Of a DNA stretch of 64,000 nucleotides, positions 24,231 to 33,528 are shown piece by piece; positions within the stretch are counted from its first letter, which is position 1, and each line of letters starts with the position of its first letter. The notes under the pieces are model-generated. The model made no database searches, was not told the DNA's origin, and saw nothing but the letters and a program-made list of their open reading frames with translations. The translations under genes were made by a program, and so were the position numbers. The DNA is from Aeromonas schubertii (GTDB lineage: Bacteria > Pseudomonadota > Gammaproteobacteria > Enterobacterales > Aeromonadaceae), in NCBI RefSeq assembly GCF_000820105.1, contig NZ_CDDB01000040.1:1-64000 (forward strand). The letters run 5' to 3'.

Positions 24231-24965
24231 ATGATTTCGAAGAACCAACTCAAATTGCTGCGCGCGTTAGGGCAGAAGAAACAGCGCAAGGCGCTCGGCC
24301 TCTTTCTGGTTCAGGGTGAGAAGAACGTTCTGGAGCTGGCCAACAGCGACCTGGTGGTCAAACAGATCTTCGCCACCCCCGAGTTTCTCGCCCTGCACGG
24401 GCAGGCCTTGCGCCGCTACGAGTGCATCGACGCCGACCTTGAGGATCTCACCAAGGCCAGCACCCTGGTCAGCAACAATGCGGCGATCGCCGTGGTGGCC
24501 ATTCCCGAGGTGGCGGTGCCCAAGGCCCGGGGGCTGATGATTGCCCTCGACGGGGTCTCCGATCCCGGCAACCTCGGCACCATCATTCGCCTGGCCGACT
24601 GGTATGGCATCCAGCATATCGTCGCCAGCCAGGACAGCGCCGATCCCTACAACCCCAAGACCATCAGCGCCACCATGGGCAGCTTTGGTCGGGTGCAGGT
24701 GAGCCAGGTCGACTTGCCCGACTATCTGGCCAAGGCGGGTCTGCCGGTCTATGGCGCCTTCCTGGAAGGGGAGAGCATCCATCGCACCGCCTTCCAGGCC
24801 GAAGGGATCCTGCTGATGGGGAGTGAATCCCACGGCATTCGCGAGCAGGCCGCCCGCTGTGTGACCGACAAGATCACCATTCCCGCCTTTGGCGGCGCCG
24901 AGTCGCTCAACGTCGCCATGGCTACCGGCATCATCCTCGATAACATGCGCCGCCAGCATGGCTGA
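24231..24965 (+). CDS. TrmH/SpoU family RNA 2'-O-methyltransferase
   Basis: 244 residues. An N-terminal substrate-binding domain (KALGLFLVQGEKNVLEL) is followed by a SPOUT knot domain with the three motifs: ALDGVSDPGNLGTIIRLADW, LMGSESHGIRE and IPAFGGAESLNVAMATGI. It methylates a ribose 2'-OH in rRNA or tRNA using SAM. RNA target is not determinable; the closest known types are RlmB-like and TsnR-like enzymes. The start at 24231 gives the family length, while in-frame codons further upstream overlap the end of the sgrR-like region. A strong terminator follows. Confidence 0.87.
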   Translation: MISKNQLKLLRALGQKKQRKALGLFLVQGEKNVLELANSDLVVKQIFATPEFLALHGQALRRYECIDADLEDLTKASTLVSNNAAIAVVAIPEVAVPKARGLMIALDGVSDPGNLGTIIRLADWYGIQHIVASQDSADPYNPKTISATMGSFGRVQVSQVDLPDYLAKAGLPVYGAFLEGESIHRTAFQAEGILLMGSESHGIREQAARCVTDKITIPAFGGAESLNVAMATGIILDNMRRQHG

Positions 24966-24996
24966 CGAGATGCCTCAGGGATAAGAAGTCAGGGAT

Positions 24997-25029
24997 AAAA
25001 AAAGCGTCGGTGTTGCCGACGCTTTTTTT
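24997..25029. terminator. Bidirectional terminator
   Basis: Stem AAAGCGTCGG / CCGACGCTTT with A- and T-runs on both sides, located between the convergent methyltransferase and ferredoxin genes. Confidence 0.92.
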
Positions 25030-25044
25030 GTGAGCTCGCAGCAC

Positions 25045-25368
25045 TTACTGCTTGAGCATGCCGAGCTTGCCCGGCACCCCGTCCCAGCGCTCGGCCTCAT
25101 CCATCGCCGGCCTGACCTCGGTCAGGTTGGGCCATAGCGTCGAGAGCTCGGCGTTGAGTTCGATAAAGAGGCGATCGTCACCCACCAGCTCGTCTTCCTG
25201 GAAGATGGCCTGGGCCGTGCATTCCGGTACACACAGACCGCAGTCGATGCACTCGACCGGGTTGATCACCATGAAGTTCGGTCCCTCATGGAAGGCGTCG
25301 GCCGGGCAGACCGCCACACAGTCGGTGTATTTACACTGGATACAGTTCTCGGTGACGACAAACGCCAT
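25045..25368 (-). CDS. fdxA: Ferredoxin of the FdxA 7Fe type
   Basis: 107 residues. The first cluster segment is [14 protein letters not shown] and the second [11 protein letters not shown], the pattern of [3Fe-4S][4Fe-4S] ferredoxins of the Azotobacter FdI/FdxA group. The C-terminal extension (about residues 60-107) is also characteristic. It acts as a low-potential electron carrier in the cytoplasm. The start at 25368 gives MAFVVTENC, the conserved beginning; a longer in-frame start is less likely. Confidence 0.9.
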   Translation of the reverse strand: MAFVVTENCIQCKYTDCVAVCPADAFHEGPNFMVINPVECIDCGLCVPECTAQAIFQEDELVGDDRLFIELNAELSTLWPNLTEVRPAMDEAERWDGVPGKLGMLKQ

Positions 25369-25632
25369 GACTCTTCGCTCTATTCTGGTTAGCCGCAGCG
25401 CACACGCGAAGTACACGCAAAAATGGAGAACGGGGATGATACTGAGCGGCCGCTAAAATTCAACCCGCGCCTTGGCAAGTGTAGCTCTCCCGGTGCCCTC
25501 ACCCTGCCGCCTGCGCCCCTCGGACATGGATCGACCGTATGACAGGCGGGGGGAATTTTCGTAAAATGCGCGCCATTGTGAGCCGCCACTGTGCTGGTTA
25601 GGCCAAGACACCCATTATCCACGAGACATCCC

Positions 25633-27249
25633 ATGATACGTTTAACCGAACTTAAGCTGCCGCTCGATCACGAGGAAGGGGCGCTACTCGACGCCATTGC
25701 CGCCAAGCTGGCCATTCCTGCCGGGCAGGTGCTCTCCTTTAGCCTGTTTAAACGTGGCTACGATGCCCGCAAGAAGAGCAATATCCAGCTCATCTATACC
25801 GTGGATGTGGAGGTGGCCAACCCCGAGCCGCTGCTGGCCAGGTTCAAAAGCGACCCACAGGTGCGCCAGACCCCTGACATGGCCTACAAGTTTGTGGCCA
25901 AGGCCCCTGACAACCTGCAAGAGCGCCCCCTGGTGATCGGTTTCGGTCCCTGTGGCCTGTTTGCCGGTCTGGTGCTGGCCCAGATGGGCTTTAACCCCAT
26001 CATCGTCGAGCGTGGCAAGGAGGTGCGTGAGCGCACCAAGGACACCTTCGGTTTCTGGCGCAAGCGCACCCTGAACCCCGAGTCCAACGTGCAGTTTGGC
26101 GAGGGCGGGGCGGGCACCTTCTCCGATGGCAAGCTCTACAGCCAGGTCAAGGATCCCCACTTCTACGGCCGCAAGGTGATCACCGAGTTCGTCGAGGCGG
26201 GCGCCCCGGAGGAGATCCTCTATGTGAGCAAGCCCCACATCGGCACCTTCAAGCTGGTGACCATGATCGAGAAGATGCGGGCGAAAATCCTCGAGCTGGG
26301 CGGCGAGATCCGCTTTAGCACCCGGGTTGACGACATCCACATGGAAGAGGGGCAGATAACCGGGGTGACCCTCTCCAATGGCGAGGAGATCAAGACGCGC
26401 CACGTGGTGCTCGCGGTCGGCCACAGCGCCCGCGACACCTTCGAGATGCTCTACGAACGCGGCGTCTACATGGAGGCCAAGCCCTTCTCGGTCGGTTTTC
26501 GTATCGAGCACAAGCAGTCGATGATCGATGCCGCCCGCTTCGGACCGAGCGCCGGCCACCCCATCCTGGGGGCTGCGGACTACAAGCTGGTGCACCACTG
26601 CAAGAATGGCCGCACCGTCTACAGCTTCTGCATGTGCCCGGGCGGTACCGTCGTGGCGGCCACCTCGGAAGAGGGGCGCGTGGTGACCAACGGCATGAGC
26701 CAGTACTCGCGCGCCGAGCGCAACGCCAACAGCGCCATCGTGGTCGGCATCTCGCCGGAGCAGGACTACCCGGGGGATCCCCTGGCAGGCATTCGTCTGC
26801 AGCGCGAGCTGGAGGCCAACGCCTATGTCCTCGGCGGCGAGACCTACGACGCGCCGGCCCAGAAGATCGGCGACTTCCTCAAGGGGCGTAAACCCGGCGA
26901 GCTGGGGGATGTGCAGCCCTCCTTCACCCCGGGTATTCATCTGACCGATCTCTCCAAGGCCCTGCCGGCCTTTGCCATCGAGGCGATCCGCGAGGCCATC
27001 CCCGCCTTCGATCGCCAGATCAAGGGCTTCGCCTCGGAAGACGGCTTGCTGACCGGGGTTGAGACCCGCACCTCCTCGCCCGTCTGCATCAAGCGCGGCA
27101 AGGATTACCAGAGCATCAACCTCAAGGGCTTCTACCCGGCCGGTGAAGGGGCCGGTTACGCGGGGGGCATTCTCTCGGCGGGGATCGACGGCATCAAGGT
27201 CGCCGAGGCGGTGGCCCTCGACATGCTGGCCAGCCTGCAGCAGGCGTAA
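25633..27249 (+). CDS. NAD(P)/FAD-dependent oxidoreductase (COG2509 type)
   Basis: 538 residues. An N-terminal domain of about 90 residues (LPLDHEEGALLDAIAAKLAI) precedes the FAD fold beginning VIGFGPCGLFAGLVLAQMG. Further blocks are GEGGAGTFSDGKLYSQ, GHSARDTFEMLYERG, FCMCPGGTVVAATSE and the C-terminal YPAGEGAGYAGGILSAGIDGIK. Members of this widespread family are flavoproteins of unknown physiological reaction. The start at 25633 begins MIRLTELKLPL; codons further upstream have no family support. It is divergent from fdxA, which could hint at electron transfer between them, but that is only a neighbourhood guess. Confidence 0.87.
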   Translation: MIRLTELKLPLDHEEGALLDAIAAKLAIPAGQVLSFSLFKRGYDARKKSNIQLIYTVDVEVANPEPLLARFKSDPQVRQTPDMAYKFVAKAPDNLQERPLVIGFGPCGLFAGLVLAQMGFNPIIVERGKEVRERTKDTFGFWRKRTLNPESNVQFGEGGAGTFSDGKLYSQVKDPHFYGRKVITEFVEAGAPEEILYVSKPHIGTFKLVTMIEKMRAKILELGGEIRFSTRVDDIHMEEGQITGVTLSNGEEIKTRHVVLAVGHSARDTFEMLYERGVYMEAKPFSVGFRIEHKQSMIDAARFGPSAGHPILGAADYKLVHHCKNGRTVYSFCMCPGGTVVAATSEEGRVVTNGMSQYSRAERNANSAIVVGISPEQDYPGDPLAGIRLQRELEANAYVLGGETYDAPAQKIGDFLKGRKPGELGDVQPSFTPGIHLTDLSKALPAFAIEAIREAIPAFDRQIKGFASEDGLLTGVETRTSSPVCIKRGKDYQSINLKGFYPAGEGAGYAGGILSAGIDGIKVAEAVALDMLASLQQA

Positions 27250-27264
27250 GGCGCCAGGCAGAAA

Positions 27265-27290
27265 AAAAAGAGCTCGTTTGAGCTCTTTTT
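27265..27290. terminator. Bidirectional terminator
   Basis: Stem AAAAAGAGCTC / GAGCTCTTTTT with a short loop, between convergent genes. Confidence 0.92.
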
Positions 27291-27316
27291 TGTTTCTGCA
27301 GGGTGATCCCGGATCA

Positions 27317-28582
27317 TCAGGCCTGGGGCGGGGTGCTCTCGGCGTTGGAGAGCACCGCATCCATCTGGATCAGGGCGCCTTCCGGCAGCTCGGCGACGCC
27401 GATCACGGTGCGAGCCGGCAGGTAGTCGGGGAAGTAGCGGGTATAGATGGCGTTGACCGCCTCCAGATCCTCGATGTTTTTCAGATGGATGTTGATCTTG
27501 ACGATGTCATCCATCACATGACCAATGCTCTCGACGATCGCCTTGAGCTGGGTCAGGCACTGGCCGGCCTGCTCCCTGACACACCCTGCCAGCACCTTGC
27601 CGGTGGCCGAGTCGATGGGCAGTTGGCCGGCGATGTGGTTGTAGTGAGAGAAGGCGACAGTCTGGGTGTAGAGGGCACTGCGCGGCGCCAGATCCGTGTT
27701 GCGGGGTCTGATCACCAGGCCGTGGCGATCCTCGACCAGTTGGGGCGGCGTGCCATCCCCGTGGGAGACCACCACGTCCATCTGTACCAGGGCATCCATG
27801 GGCAGGGCCGAGGCGCTGATGATGGAGCGAGCCGGCATATAAGCGGCGGCGCGGGCGATCCCTGAATCGGGGAAGAAGGTGGTGTAGACCTCGTTGACGG
27901 CCTCCAGATCGGCGAGGCTCTTGAGGTAGACGTTGACGCGCACGATATCGTCGAAGGGAACGTCGATGCTCTCAAGGATTGCCTTGATATTCTTCAGGCA
28001 CTGGGCTGCCTGGGCCTTGATGCCACCTTCGACCAGTTGACCGGAGACCGGATCCAGCGGCAGTTGGGCCGACACGTTGTTGTAGTGGGAGAAGGCCACC
28101 GTCTGGGTGGAGAAGGCGCTCCTGGGGGCTTGCTCGCTGTCGCGGGCCAGCTTGATCAGGGCGCAGGGGGCCTGGGGATGGGTCCCTTCACCGTTGGAGA
28201 TGATGGCGTCCATCTGTACCCGGGCACCCAGGGGCAGGGCGGCAACGGCCAGCACGGAGCGGGTCGGTACATAGGCCGGGAAGAACTCGCCGTAGACGGC
28301 GTTCACCGCCTCCAGATCCCCCATGTCGCGCAGGAACAGGGTGATCTTGACCACATCGTCCATCACATGGCCGATGCTCTCGACAATGGCCTTGATATGG
28401 GTGAGGCACGCCCTGGCCTGAGCCTGGACATCTCCCTCGATCAGCTTGCCGGTAGCCAGGTCAACCGGGAGCTGGGCCGAGATGTTGTTGTAGTGGGAGA
28501 AGGCCACGCTCTGGGTGTAGGGACCCAGGTTCAGGGGAGCCTTGTCGGTATTTCTTGCCGCCTTGATAATAGTGCCACTCAT
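27317..28582 (-). CDS. Protein with three tandem RidA (YjgF/YER057c/UK114) domains
   Basis: 421 residues made of three RidA-like repeats of about 140 residues (roughly 1-133, 140-277, 288-421). Each has TQSVAFSHYNN or TQTVAFSHYN near the start and a PTRS/PARS/PART block. The arginine aligned with the catalytic Arg of RidA is present in all three (Arg108, Arg252, Arg391). The position of RidA's catalytic Glu is Asp in every repeat (QMDAI, QMDVV, QMDAV). RidA proteins hydrolyse reactive enamines/imines and normally form trimers of single domains; here one chain could make a complete pseudo-trimer. Alternatively the chains may have lost deaminase activity and gained another role. Monocistronic. 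Confidence 0.88.
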   Translation of the reverse strand: MSGTIIKAARNTDKAPLNLGPYTQSVAFSHYNNISAQLPVDLATGKLIEGDVQAQARACLTHIKAIVESIGHVMDDVVKITLFLRDMGDLEAVNAVYGEFFPAYVPTRSVLAVAALPLGARVQMDAIISNGEGTHPQAPCALIKLARDSEQAPRSAFSTQTVAFSHYNNVSAQLPLDPVSGQLVEGGIKAQAAQCLKNIKAILESIDVPFDDIVRVNVYLKSLADLEAVNEVYTTFFPDSGIARAAAYMPARSIISASALPMDALVQMDVVVSHGDGTPPQLVEDRHGLVIRPRNTDLAPRSALYTQTVAFSHYNHIAGQLPIDSATGKVLAGCVREQAGQCLTQLKAIVESIGHVMDDIVKINIHLKNIEDLEAVNAIYTRYFPDYLPARTVIGVAELPEGALIQMDAVLSNAESTPPQA

Positions 28583-29177
28583 GGGAGTCGACCTCGCTAT
28601 GGATTATAAGGTTCAGGGTTTCCCTATCGATTCTTGTGAGGCCGTCATCGGAGTCATTGATTGCTCAACGGTGTCTCTGTGCTGCCCGTTATAGGGGGGT
28701 GATAGGGGATATCGTTTCAGACAGGGGGGATTCTAGGAGCGGTCAGAAACCGGATGCAAAACCAAAATCTATTTCTATGAGGTGCCTCAATGCTCTGAAA
28801 AATCGTCCCGATGCTATTCATTTCATGGGTAACAGGAAACGTATGTCGCTTTTTTTAACGATCACCTTCCAGAGTGTGCCAGTGCTGTGGGCGGGCGTCG
28901 GTTAGGGGATGTGAACTGGGGGTTAATAAAGGAATAATGTGGGCTGTCGATGCACTTCATCTGCATGAATATATATTTTTAACCCTTGCGCCCCCCCTTC
29001 TCACGGTCGGTTAAATATGCTAGCGCCAGGCTATTTTTGGCCTGCGACGGGCAGGGGTGGAATATCATTCATCGCTATTGCATGAAGGCCATGAGGATAT
29101 TGCTTCAGGCGGGCTATCCATCGGGGAAATATCGGGGGGATTGACAGGAGTTTATGCCATGAATATGCAAGGAGGTG
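28583..29177. other. Intergenic region, about 600 bases, no gene supported
   Basis: It lies between the RidA-triplet gene start and the 3' end of the hemolysin gene, both on the minus strand. A frame at 28636-28905 on the plus strand lacks a ribosome binding site and protein-like composition. The region is AT-rich near 28960-28990 and presumably holds the promoter of the RidA-triplet gene. No structured RNA is recognised. Confidence 0.45.
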
Positions 29178-29203
29178 GGCCTCCACCCACGGGGGTGGAG
29201 GCC
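29178..29203 (-). terminator. Hairpin after the hemolysin gene
   Basis: Stem GGCCTCCACCC / GGGTGGAGGCC lies six bases beyond the stop codon. It lacks a T-run, so termination may be partial or the hairpin may protect the mRNA. Confidence 0.6.
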
Positions 29204-29209
29204 GAATGA

Positions 29210-30943
29210 TCACCAGATCTGTTTTTGGGTGGTGAACCTCGCCGTGTTGGGAATGGGGGCGCTGGCCTCCTGAGTCAGGATGCCGGGCCCTGCTGCGTCG
29301 AGCAGGTTGATGCGTCCATCGCTGCGACCGGTGAAGAGGACGTCGTTACCAAAGAGCTCGGGCTGCTGCCAGCGCCAGTTTTGCCCGTTGGGGGGCAGGG
29401 GCTGGTCACAGCGGCTGCTCAGTGCCAGCCCCTGTTCGCTGCTGAGGCAGCGGTCGAGGTCGGCCACACTGCGGTAGCGATTCATCTGATCGAAGACGAA
29501 GGCCTGGCTGCGGTCGCCGATCCGACAGGGCTCGAAGCCGAGTTGCCCCGAACGTACGGTGAGGCAGTGGGCCTGCTGCTCGCTCAGATAGGTGGACTGG
29601 ATGTAGACGCTGTCGGCACCGAGGAAGAGAGGGCTGCTCCAGTCCACGTCCATCTCGAAGCGGACTGGGTAGTGCTGGATCAGGTAGTCCTGACCGGTGC
29701 GCCACTCCCCGTTGGCTCCCCGGCTCTGATCGTCCTGCCACAGCTTGTTACCCGCTCCCCAGCGACGACCGATGATCCAGCGATTGTGGGCCAGCAACTC
29801 GATGCCCCGGATATCGGTCTCCACCGTGAGGGTGGAGTGGCCACTGGCCTCGCGGGGCGCCCGCATCTGCACCTTGAACTCGGGCTTCATGCCAGCCATG
29901 GCGGTGGGGATGGTGTCACGGATCTTGTTGAAGTCGTATGGAGCGACCCCCTGGGCGTAGTAGTCCCAGCACCAGCCGCTGGCGGTGTTGAGGTCGCAGT
30001 ACTTGTTGCTGCCGCGCGAGCCATAGAGGTTGTTGGCGTACTCGACCCAGGCAGAGCGCTCGTCGTTGGCGGCGTTGAGGGTGTAGGAGGTCTTGGCCTC
30101 TATGGTGGTCTTGCTGCTGACGCCGACCGAGATGTCCTTGATGGGGATCTTGGGGAAGCTGCTGAAGCCCACCTTGACGGTGGTGTTCTCCTCCTTCTGG
30201 TAGCTGGTGCTGTCTTGCATCTGCTGGGTCGGGACCAAGCGGTTCATCCTGGCAGGGGCCGTGATGCTCACCCGGGAGCGGACACTGTCGAGGTACTGGC
30301 GATAGACGAAGTTTTTGCTGTTGTCCTTGCGCGAGGAGAAGGTGCGATGCAGGTAGTCGTGCTCCTTCTCGGGCAGGAAGGTGATCCCGGCCCCCTCTTC
30401 GAGTAACACCTCCACATACTTGTCCGAATCGCTGCCCTGGCTGTAGTAGGGGGAGGTGCTGTACATCCTCACCTTGTACTTGAGATCCGCGCTGCCCTTG
30501 CCATCGCGGCCAAGGGGGAAGTGCTTGATGATGGCGACCTCGTGCAGCGGGGTTGCCTCGGTGCCCGCCGAGCGGGCCATGCGGCGGGCCCTGGGCGCCG
30601 GTCTGTCGAGCCGATCATAGAGCAGCTCGAGGAGATAGGGTTCATCCAGGGTATCGAGCAGATAGATCTGGCGCCGTGCGGCCTCACGGGGATAGAGCAC
30701 CAGCACATAAGGGCTGTCAAAACCCAGACCGGTTATCTGGCGGGTGAGGGCTCGCCGCTCCTCCCGGGTGCGCCCCGCCAGATCCAGCATGGTGTAGTTG
30801 CACGGGGCCAGCGCGAGGGGCTCTCCACTGGAGTGGCAGGCCTCCTGATAGAAGGGGGTCGATTGTAGCAGGGCGACGGGGTTGCCCTGTGCCTGAGCGG
30901 CCAGGGGCAGCAGCAGCGCCCAGCCATATAGCCTGAAACTCAT
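29210..30943 (-). CDS. ahh1: Secreted cytolytic pore-forming toxin, AHH1/VCC (HlyA) family
   Basis: 577 residues, the length reported for A. hydrophila hemolysin AHH1. A signal peptide (MSFRLYGWALLLPLAAQAQG) is followed by a pro-region, then a leukocidin-type cytolysin domain with KVRMYSTSPYY and the long polar stem-like segment around 230-300 (SSKTTIEAKTSYTLNA). The C-terminal part (LSEQQAHCLTVRSGQLGFEPC, then the WRWQQPELFGNDVLFTGR region) looks like the ricin-type beta-trefoil of Vibrio cholerae cytolysin. The toxin oligomerises in target membranes. The start has a GGAG site. It is transcribed separately from the potassium channel gene upstream. Major virulence candidate. Confidence 0.92.
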   Translation of the reverse strand: MSFRLYGWALLLPLAAQAQGNPVALLQSTPFYQEACHSSGEPLALAPCNYTMLDLAGRTREERRALTRQITGLGFDSPYVLVLYPREAARRQIYLLDTLDEPYLLELLYDRLDRPAPRARRMARSAGTEATPLHEVAIIKHFPLGRDGKGSADLKYKVRMYSTSPYYSQGSDSDKYVEVLLEEGAGITFLPEKEHDYLHRTFSSRKDNSKNFVYRQYLDSVRSRVSITAPARMNRLVPTQQMQDSTSYQKEENTTVKVGFSSFPKIPIKDISVGVSSKTTIEAKTSYTLNAANDERSAWVEYANNLYGSRGSNKYCDLNTASGWCWDYYAQGVAPYDFNKIRDTIPTAMAGMKPEFKVQMRAPREASGHSTLTVETDIRGIELLAHNRWIIGRRWGAGNKLWQDDQSRGANGEWRTGQDYLIQHYPVRFEMDVDWSSPLFLGADSVYIQSTYLSEQQAHCLTVRSGQLGFEPCRIGDRSQAFVFDQMNRYRSVADLDRCLSSEQGLALSSRCDQPLPPNGQNWRWQQPELFGNDVLFTGRSDGRINLLDAAGPGILTQEASAPIPNTARFTTQKQIW

Positions 30944-31191
30944 GGTTTTTCTCCATTATTGTTGTATGCGTGACGTGCCGACCGGGGTCGGAACCGCGCC
31001 AATATGGACCCATCAATTCGTGGCTACAATGACTCCCTTTTGGTTTTTTACTACCTCTTTTGAGTAGTGTGAGTGGCGCCGCAGAGTGCCAGCGTTCCCC
31101 TTCTACAGGGGTGGCATCGGGTGATTAAATAGGCGAGCTGTCGGACTCTATTCCTGGTTATATTATTGATCTTGTTGACAATAATGGGCCG

Positions 31192-32433
31192 TCAGGATGC
31201 CTCCTTGCCCTGGGTCAGCAGCAAAGAGATCAGCATCTGGTTGTCTATCTCCTCCCCGTTGAGTACCCGGGCCAGCACCTCACTGCCGAAGAGCTGGGGC
31301 GACAGCAGAATATCGGGCTGCACCTTCTTGATCTTGTTGATGTTCTTGCTGTCGTTGACCGCCACTATGGTCTTGCTTCCGGGGGCCAGATCATGGGCCG
31401 CCAGTACCACGAAGGCGTTGTCGGCATCGTTATCACCCAGAGCCAGGATCGCCTTGCAGCCGCCGATACCGGCCAGTGTCAGGGTGGCATTGTCGCTGCT
31501 GTCACCGGCCATGATGTCGTAGTCTCCCCCCAACCGCTGGCGCAGCTGGGCCAGCTCCTCCTCTCCCAGATTGACGATGAGGGTGATGGGCTGCCCGCGC
31601 TCGTGCAACTGCAACAGGGTATTGATGGCCAGCATGGAGTGGCCGCAGATGATGAAGTGATCCTTGCGCTGCATGGTTTTATGGTCCCCTTTGACTAGCT
31701 TGCTGAGGCCACCGCTGATGAGGGGGCCGAAGATGGTGCTCATGGAGGTGGCGAAGACGGTGATGCCGGCGATGATCACGGAGACGGTGAAGAGGCGGGC
31801 CGCCTCCGAGACCGGCAGTATGTCCCCGTACCCCACCGTGGTCATGGTCTCGATGGAGAAGTAGAAGGCGCCCATCAGGTTTTCGATGGGAGGCTCGAAG
31901 CCGTCTCCCAGATAGAGGGCACCGTAGCTGGAGTAGAAGAGCAGAGAGGCGAAGCTGATAAAGGCGAAGATACTGCCGGCGGTGGCGCTGCTGCGGTTGA
32001 AGTCCCGGCGCAGTAGCAGCAGGGAGGCCATGGTGGCAAGGCAGAGTGCCGCATTGGGGTGCAGATTCGGATAGAAGCGGAGCATATAGATCAGGGTGAT
32101 GAGCAGCAACACCAGGCTCAGGGCCCAGGCGAGCCTGGCCCGAAACAGCAGGCCCAGAGTGCTGAGCACCAGAAAGACCCCCAGCATAAACCAGGGTCCG
32201 TTGATCAGGAGTGACAAGTCCAGCCCCGCCAGGGTGCGCAGGTGAAAGATATCCAGCAGATCCACCGGCATACCATAGATGGTCCTGAAGATGAGCAGGC
32301 CGTTGAGCAATACGGCCAGGGCCACCATGCCGTGGCGCAGGCTCTGCCAGCCCTGTCTCATTCCCTGCCTGAATCGATTCCAGCGGCTCACCCTCGTTCT
32401 CCTCTCGATGTGACCACGGGATCCTACCACCAA
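31192..32433 (-). CDS. Ion channel protein, Kch-like potassium channel with RCK domain
   Basis: 413 residues. Several hydrophobic segments lead to a pore region with the selectivity filter TTVGYGD (about residue 200), followed by an inner helix. A cytosolic RCK/TrkA-N nucleotide-binding domain begins DHFIICGHSMLAINTLLQLHE and continues with GDSSDNATLTLAGI. It resembles E. coli Kch, an inner-membrane potassium channel. The start is taken at 32433, but any of the first few in-frame starts is possible. Divergent from the DHH phosphoesterase. Confidence 0.88.
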   Translation of the reverse strand: MVVGSRGHIERRTRVSRWNRFRQGMRQGWQSLRHGMVALAVLLNGLLIFRTIYGMPVDLLDIFHLRTLAGLDLSLLINGPWFMLGVFLVLSTLGLLFRARLAWALSLVLLLITLIYMLRFYPNLHPNAALCLATMASLLLLRRDFNRSSATAGSIFAFISFASLLFYSSYGALYLGDGFEPPIENLMGAFYFSIETMTTVGYGDILPVSEAARLFTVSVIIAGITVFATSMSTIFGPLISGGLSKLVKGDHKTMQRKDHFIICGHSMLAINTLLQLHERGQPITLIVNLGEEELAQLRQRLGGDYDIMAGDSSDNATLTLAGIGGCKAILALGDNDADNAFVVLAAHDLAPGSKTIVAVNDSKNINKIKKVQPDILLSPQLFGSEVLARVLNGEEIDNQMLISLLLTQGKEAS

Positions 32434-32547
32434 GGTCCTTTTGGGTCATGCCGCGGGTTGGCGAAGGGGCGCGGGGGCGATTAACCTCAAAGCGTGTTGG
32501 TGCCCGAGTTCGGGCACATTCTTACCCCGGCATGGAGTAGCCTCCCT

Positions 32548-33471
32548 ATGACTAAATACCGATTGGTGACCCGCAGCGACTTCGATGGTCTGGTGTGTGC
32601 GGTGCTTCTCAACGAACTGGAGATGATCGACGACATCCTCTTCGTACACCCCAAGGATATGCAGGATGGCAAGGTCGCCATCGACGGGCGTGACATAGTG
32701 ACCAATCTCCCCTATGTGCCGGGGGCCCATCTGGTGTTCGATCATCACCATTCGGAGACCCTGCGCAACAGCGGGGAGCGCCCCAATCACATCATCGATG
32801 GCAATGCCCCCTCCGCGGCCCGAGTGGTCTATGAGCACTTCGGTGGCAAGGCCCGCTTCCCCCATATTGCCGACGACATGATGGTGGCGGTGGACAAGGC
32901 CGATTCGGCCCGTTTCAGCCGGGACGAGATCCTCCAGCCACAGGGGTGGGTGCTGCTCAACTACCTGATGGATGCCCGCACCGGGCTCGGGCGTTTCCGC
33001 GAGTTTCGCATCTCCAACTATGCCCTGATGATGGATCTCATCCGCTATTGCCGTGCCCACACCATTGAGCAGGTGTTGGCCCTGCCCGATGTGGAGGAGC
33101 GCAGTCGTCTCTATTTTGAGCACGAGCCCCTGGCCCGGGAGCAGATCCGGCGCTGCAGTCGGGTACTGGGTAATCTGGTGGTGCTCGATCTGCGCGACGA
33201 AGGGATCATCTACGCGGCCAACCGCTTCCTCATCTATGCCCTCTTCCCCGAGTGCAACGTCTCGGTCCATGTGATGTGGGGGCGGGAGAAACAGAACACC
33301 GTCTTCGCCGTGGGGGCCTCCATCCTCAATCTCGACCCCCATGTGAACATAGGGGAACTCATGCTGGCCAACGGGGGGGGCGGACATGCCAATGCAGGCA
33401 CCTGCCAGGTGGCCAACGAGGAGGCCGAGACCCGGCTCAGGGCCCTTATCGAGGCGCTTACCCAGGGGTAA
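32548..33471 (+). CDS. DHH family phosphoesterase
   Basis: 307 residues. Motif I is RSDFDGLVCAVL (a DxDG variant of the DHH family), the signature DHHHSE follows near residue 70, and the C-terminal DHHA1-type GGGGHANAG motif is present near 285. The family uses two metal ions to hydrolyse phosphodiester or phosphoanhydride bonds, for instance nanoRNA, pAp, cyclic dinucleotides or polyphosphate. The substrate is not determined. The ATG at 32548 is preceded by a GGAG site; the longer frame from 32494 has no site. Divergent from the channel gene and terminated by a strong hairpin. Confidence 0.85.
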   Translation: MTKYRLVTRSDFDGLVCAVLLNELEMIDDILFVHPKDMQDGKVAIDGRDIVTNLPYVPGAHLVFDHHHSETLRNSGERPNHIIDGNAPSAARVVYEHFGGKARFPHIADDMMVAVDKADSARFSRDEILQPQGWVLLNYLMDARTGLGRFREFRISNYALMMDLIRYCRAHTIEQVLALPDVEERSRLYFEHEPLAREQIRRCSRVLGNLVVLDLRDEGIIYAANRFLIYALFPECNVSVHVMWGREKQNTVFAVGASILNLDPHVNIGELMLANGGGGHANAGTCQVANEEAETRLRALIEALTQG

Positions 33472-33485
33472 CGCAGCCAAATAAA

Positions 33486-33511
33486 GAGCGGGAGGCCATG
33501 GCCTCCCGCTC
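33486..33511. terminator. Bidirectional terminator between the DHH and manA genes
   Basis: Stem GAGCGGGAGGCC / GGCCTCCCGCTC, perfect over 12 base pairs, between convergent genes. Confidence 0.88.
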
Positions 33512-33528
33512 TCATTGTGACGACCGGT

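Noticed and set aside
28636-28905. Possible 89-residue gene in the gap upstream of the RidA-triplet gene
   Set aside because: No ribosome binding site, unusual composition and no recognisable motif; more likely non-coding.
30717-31016. 99-codon frame overlapping the hemolysin start
   Set aside because: It is out of frame with the hemolysin gene, starts at TTG without a good site and has a shadow-like composition.
31162-31185. ATTATTG...CAATAAT hairpin as the potassium channel terminator
   Set aside because: Stem is only seven AT pairs with a long loop and no T-run. It could be part of the hemolysin promoter region instead, so it was not called.
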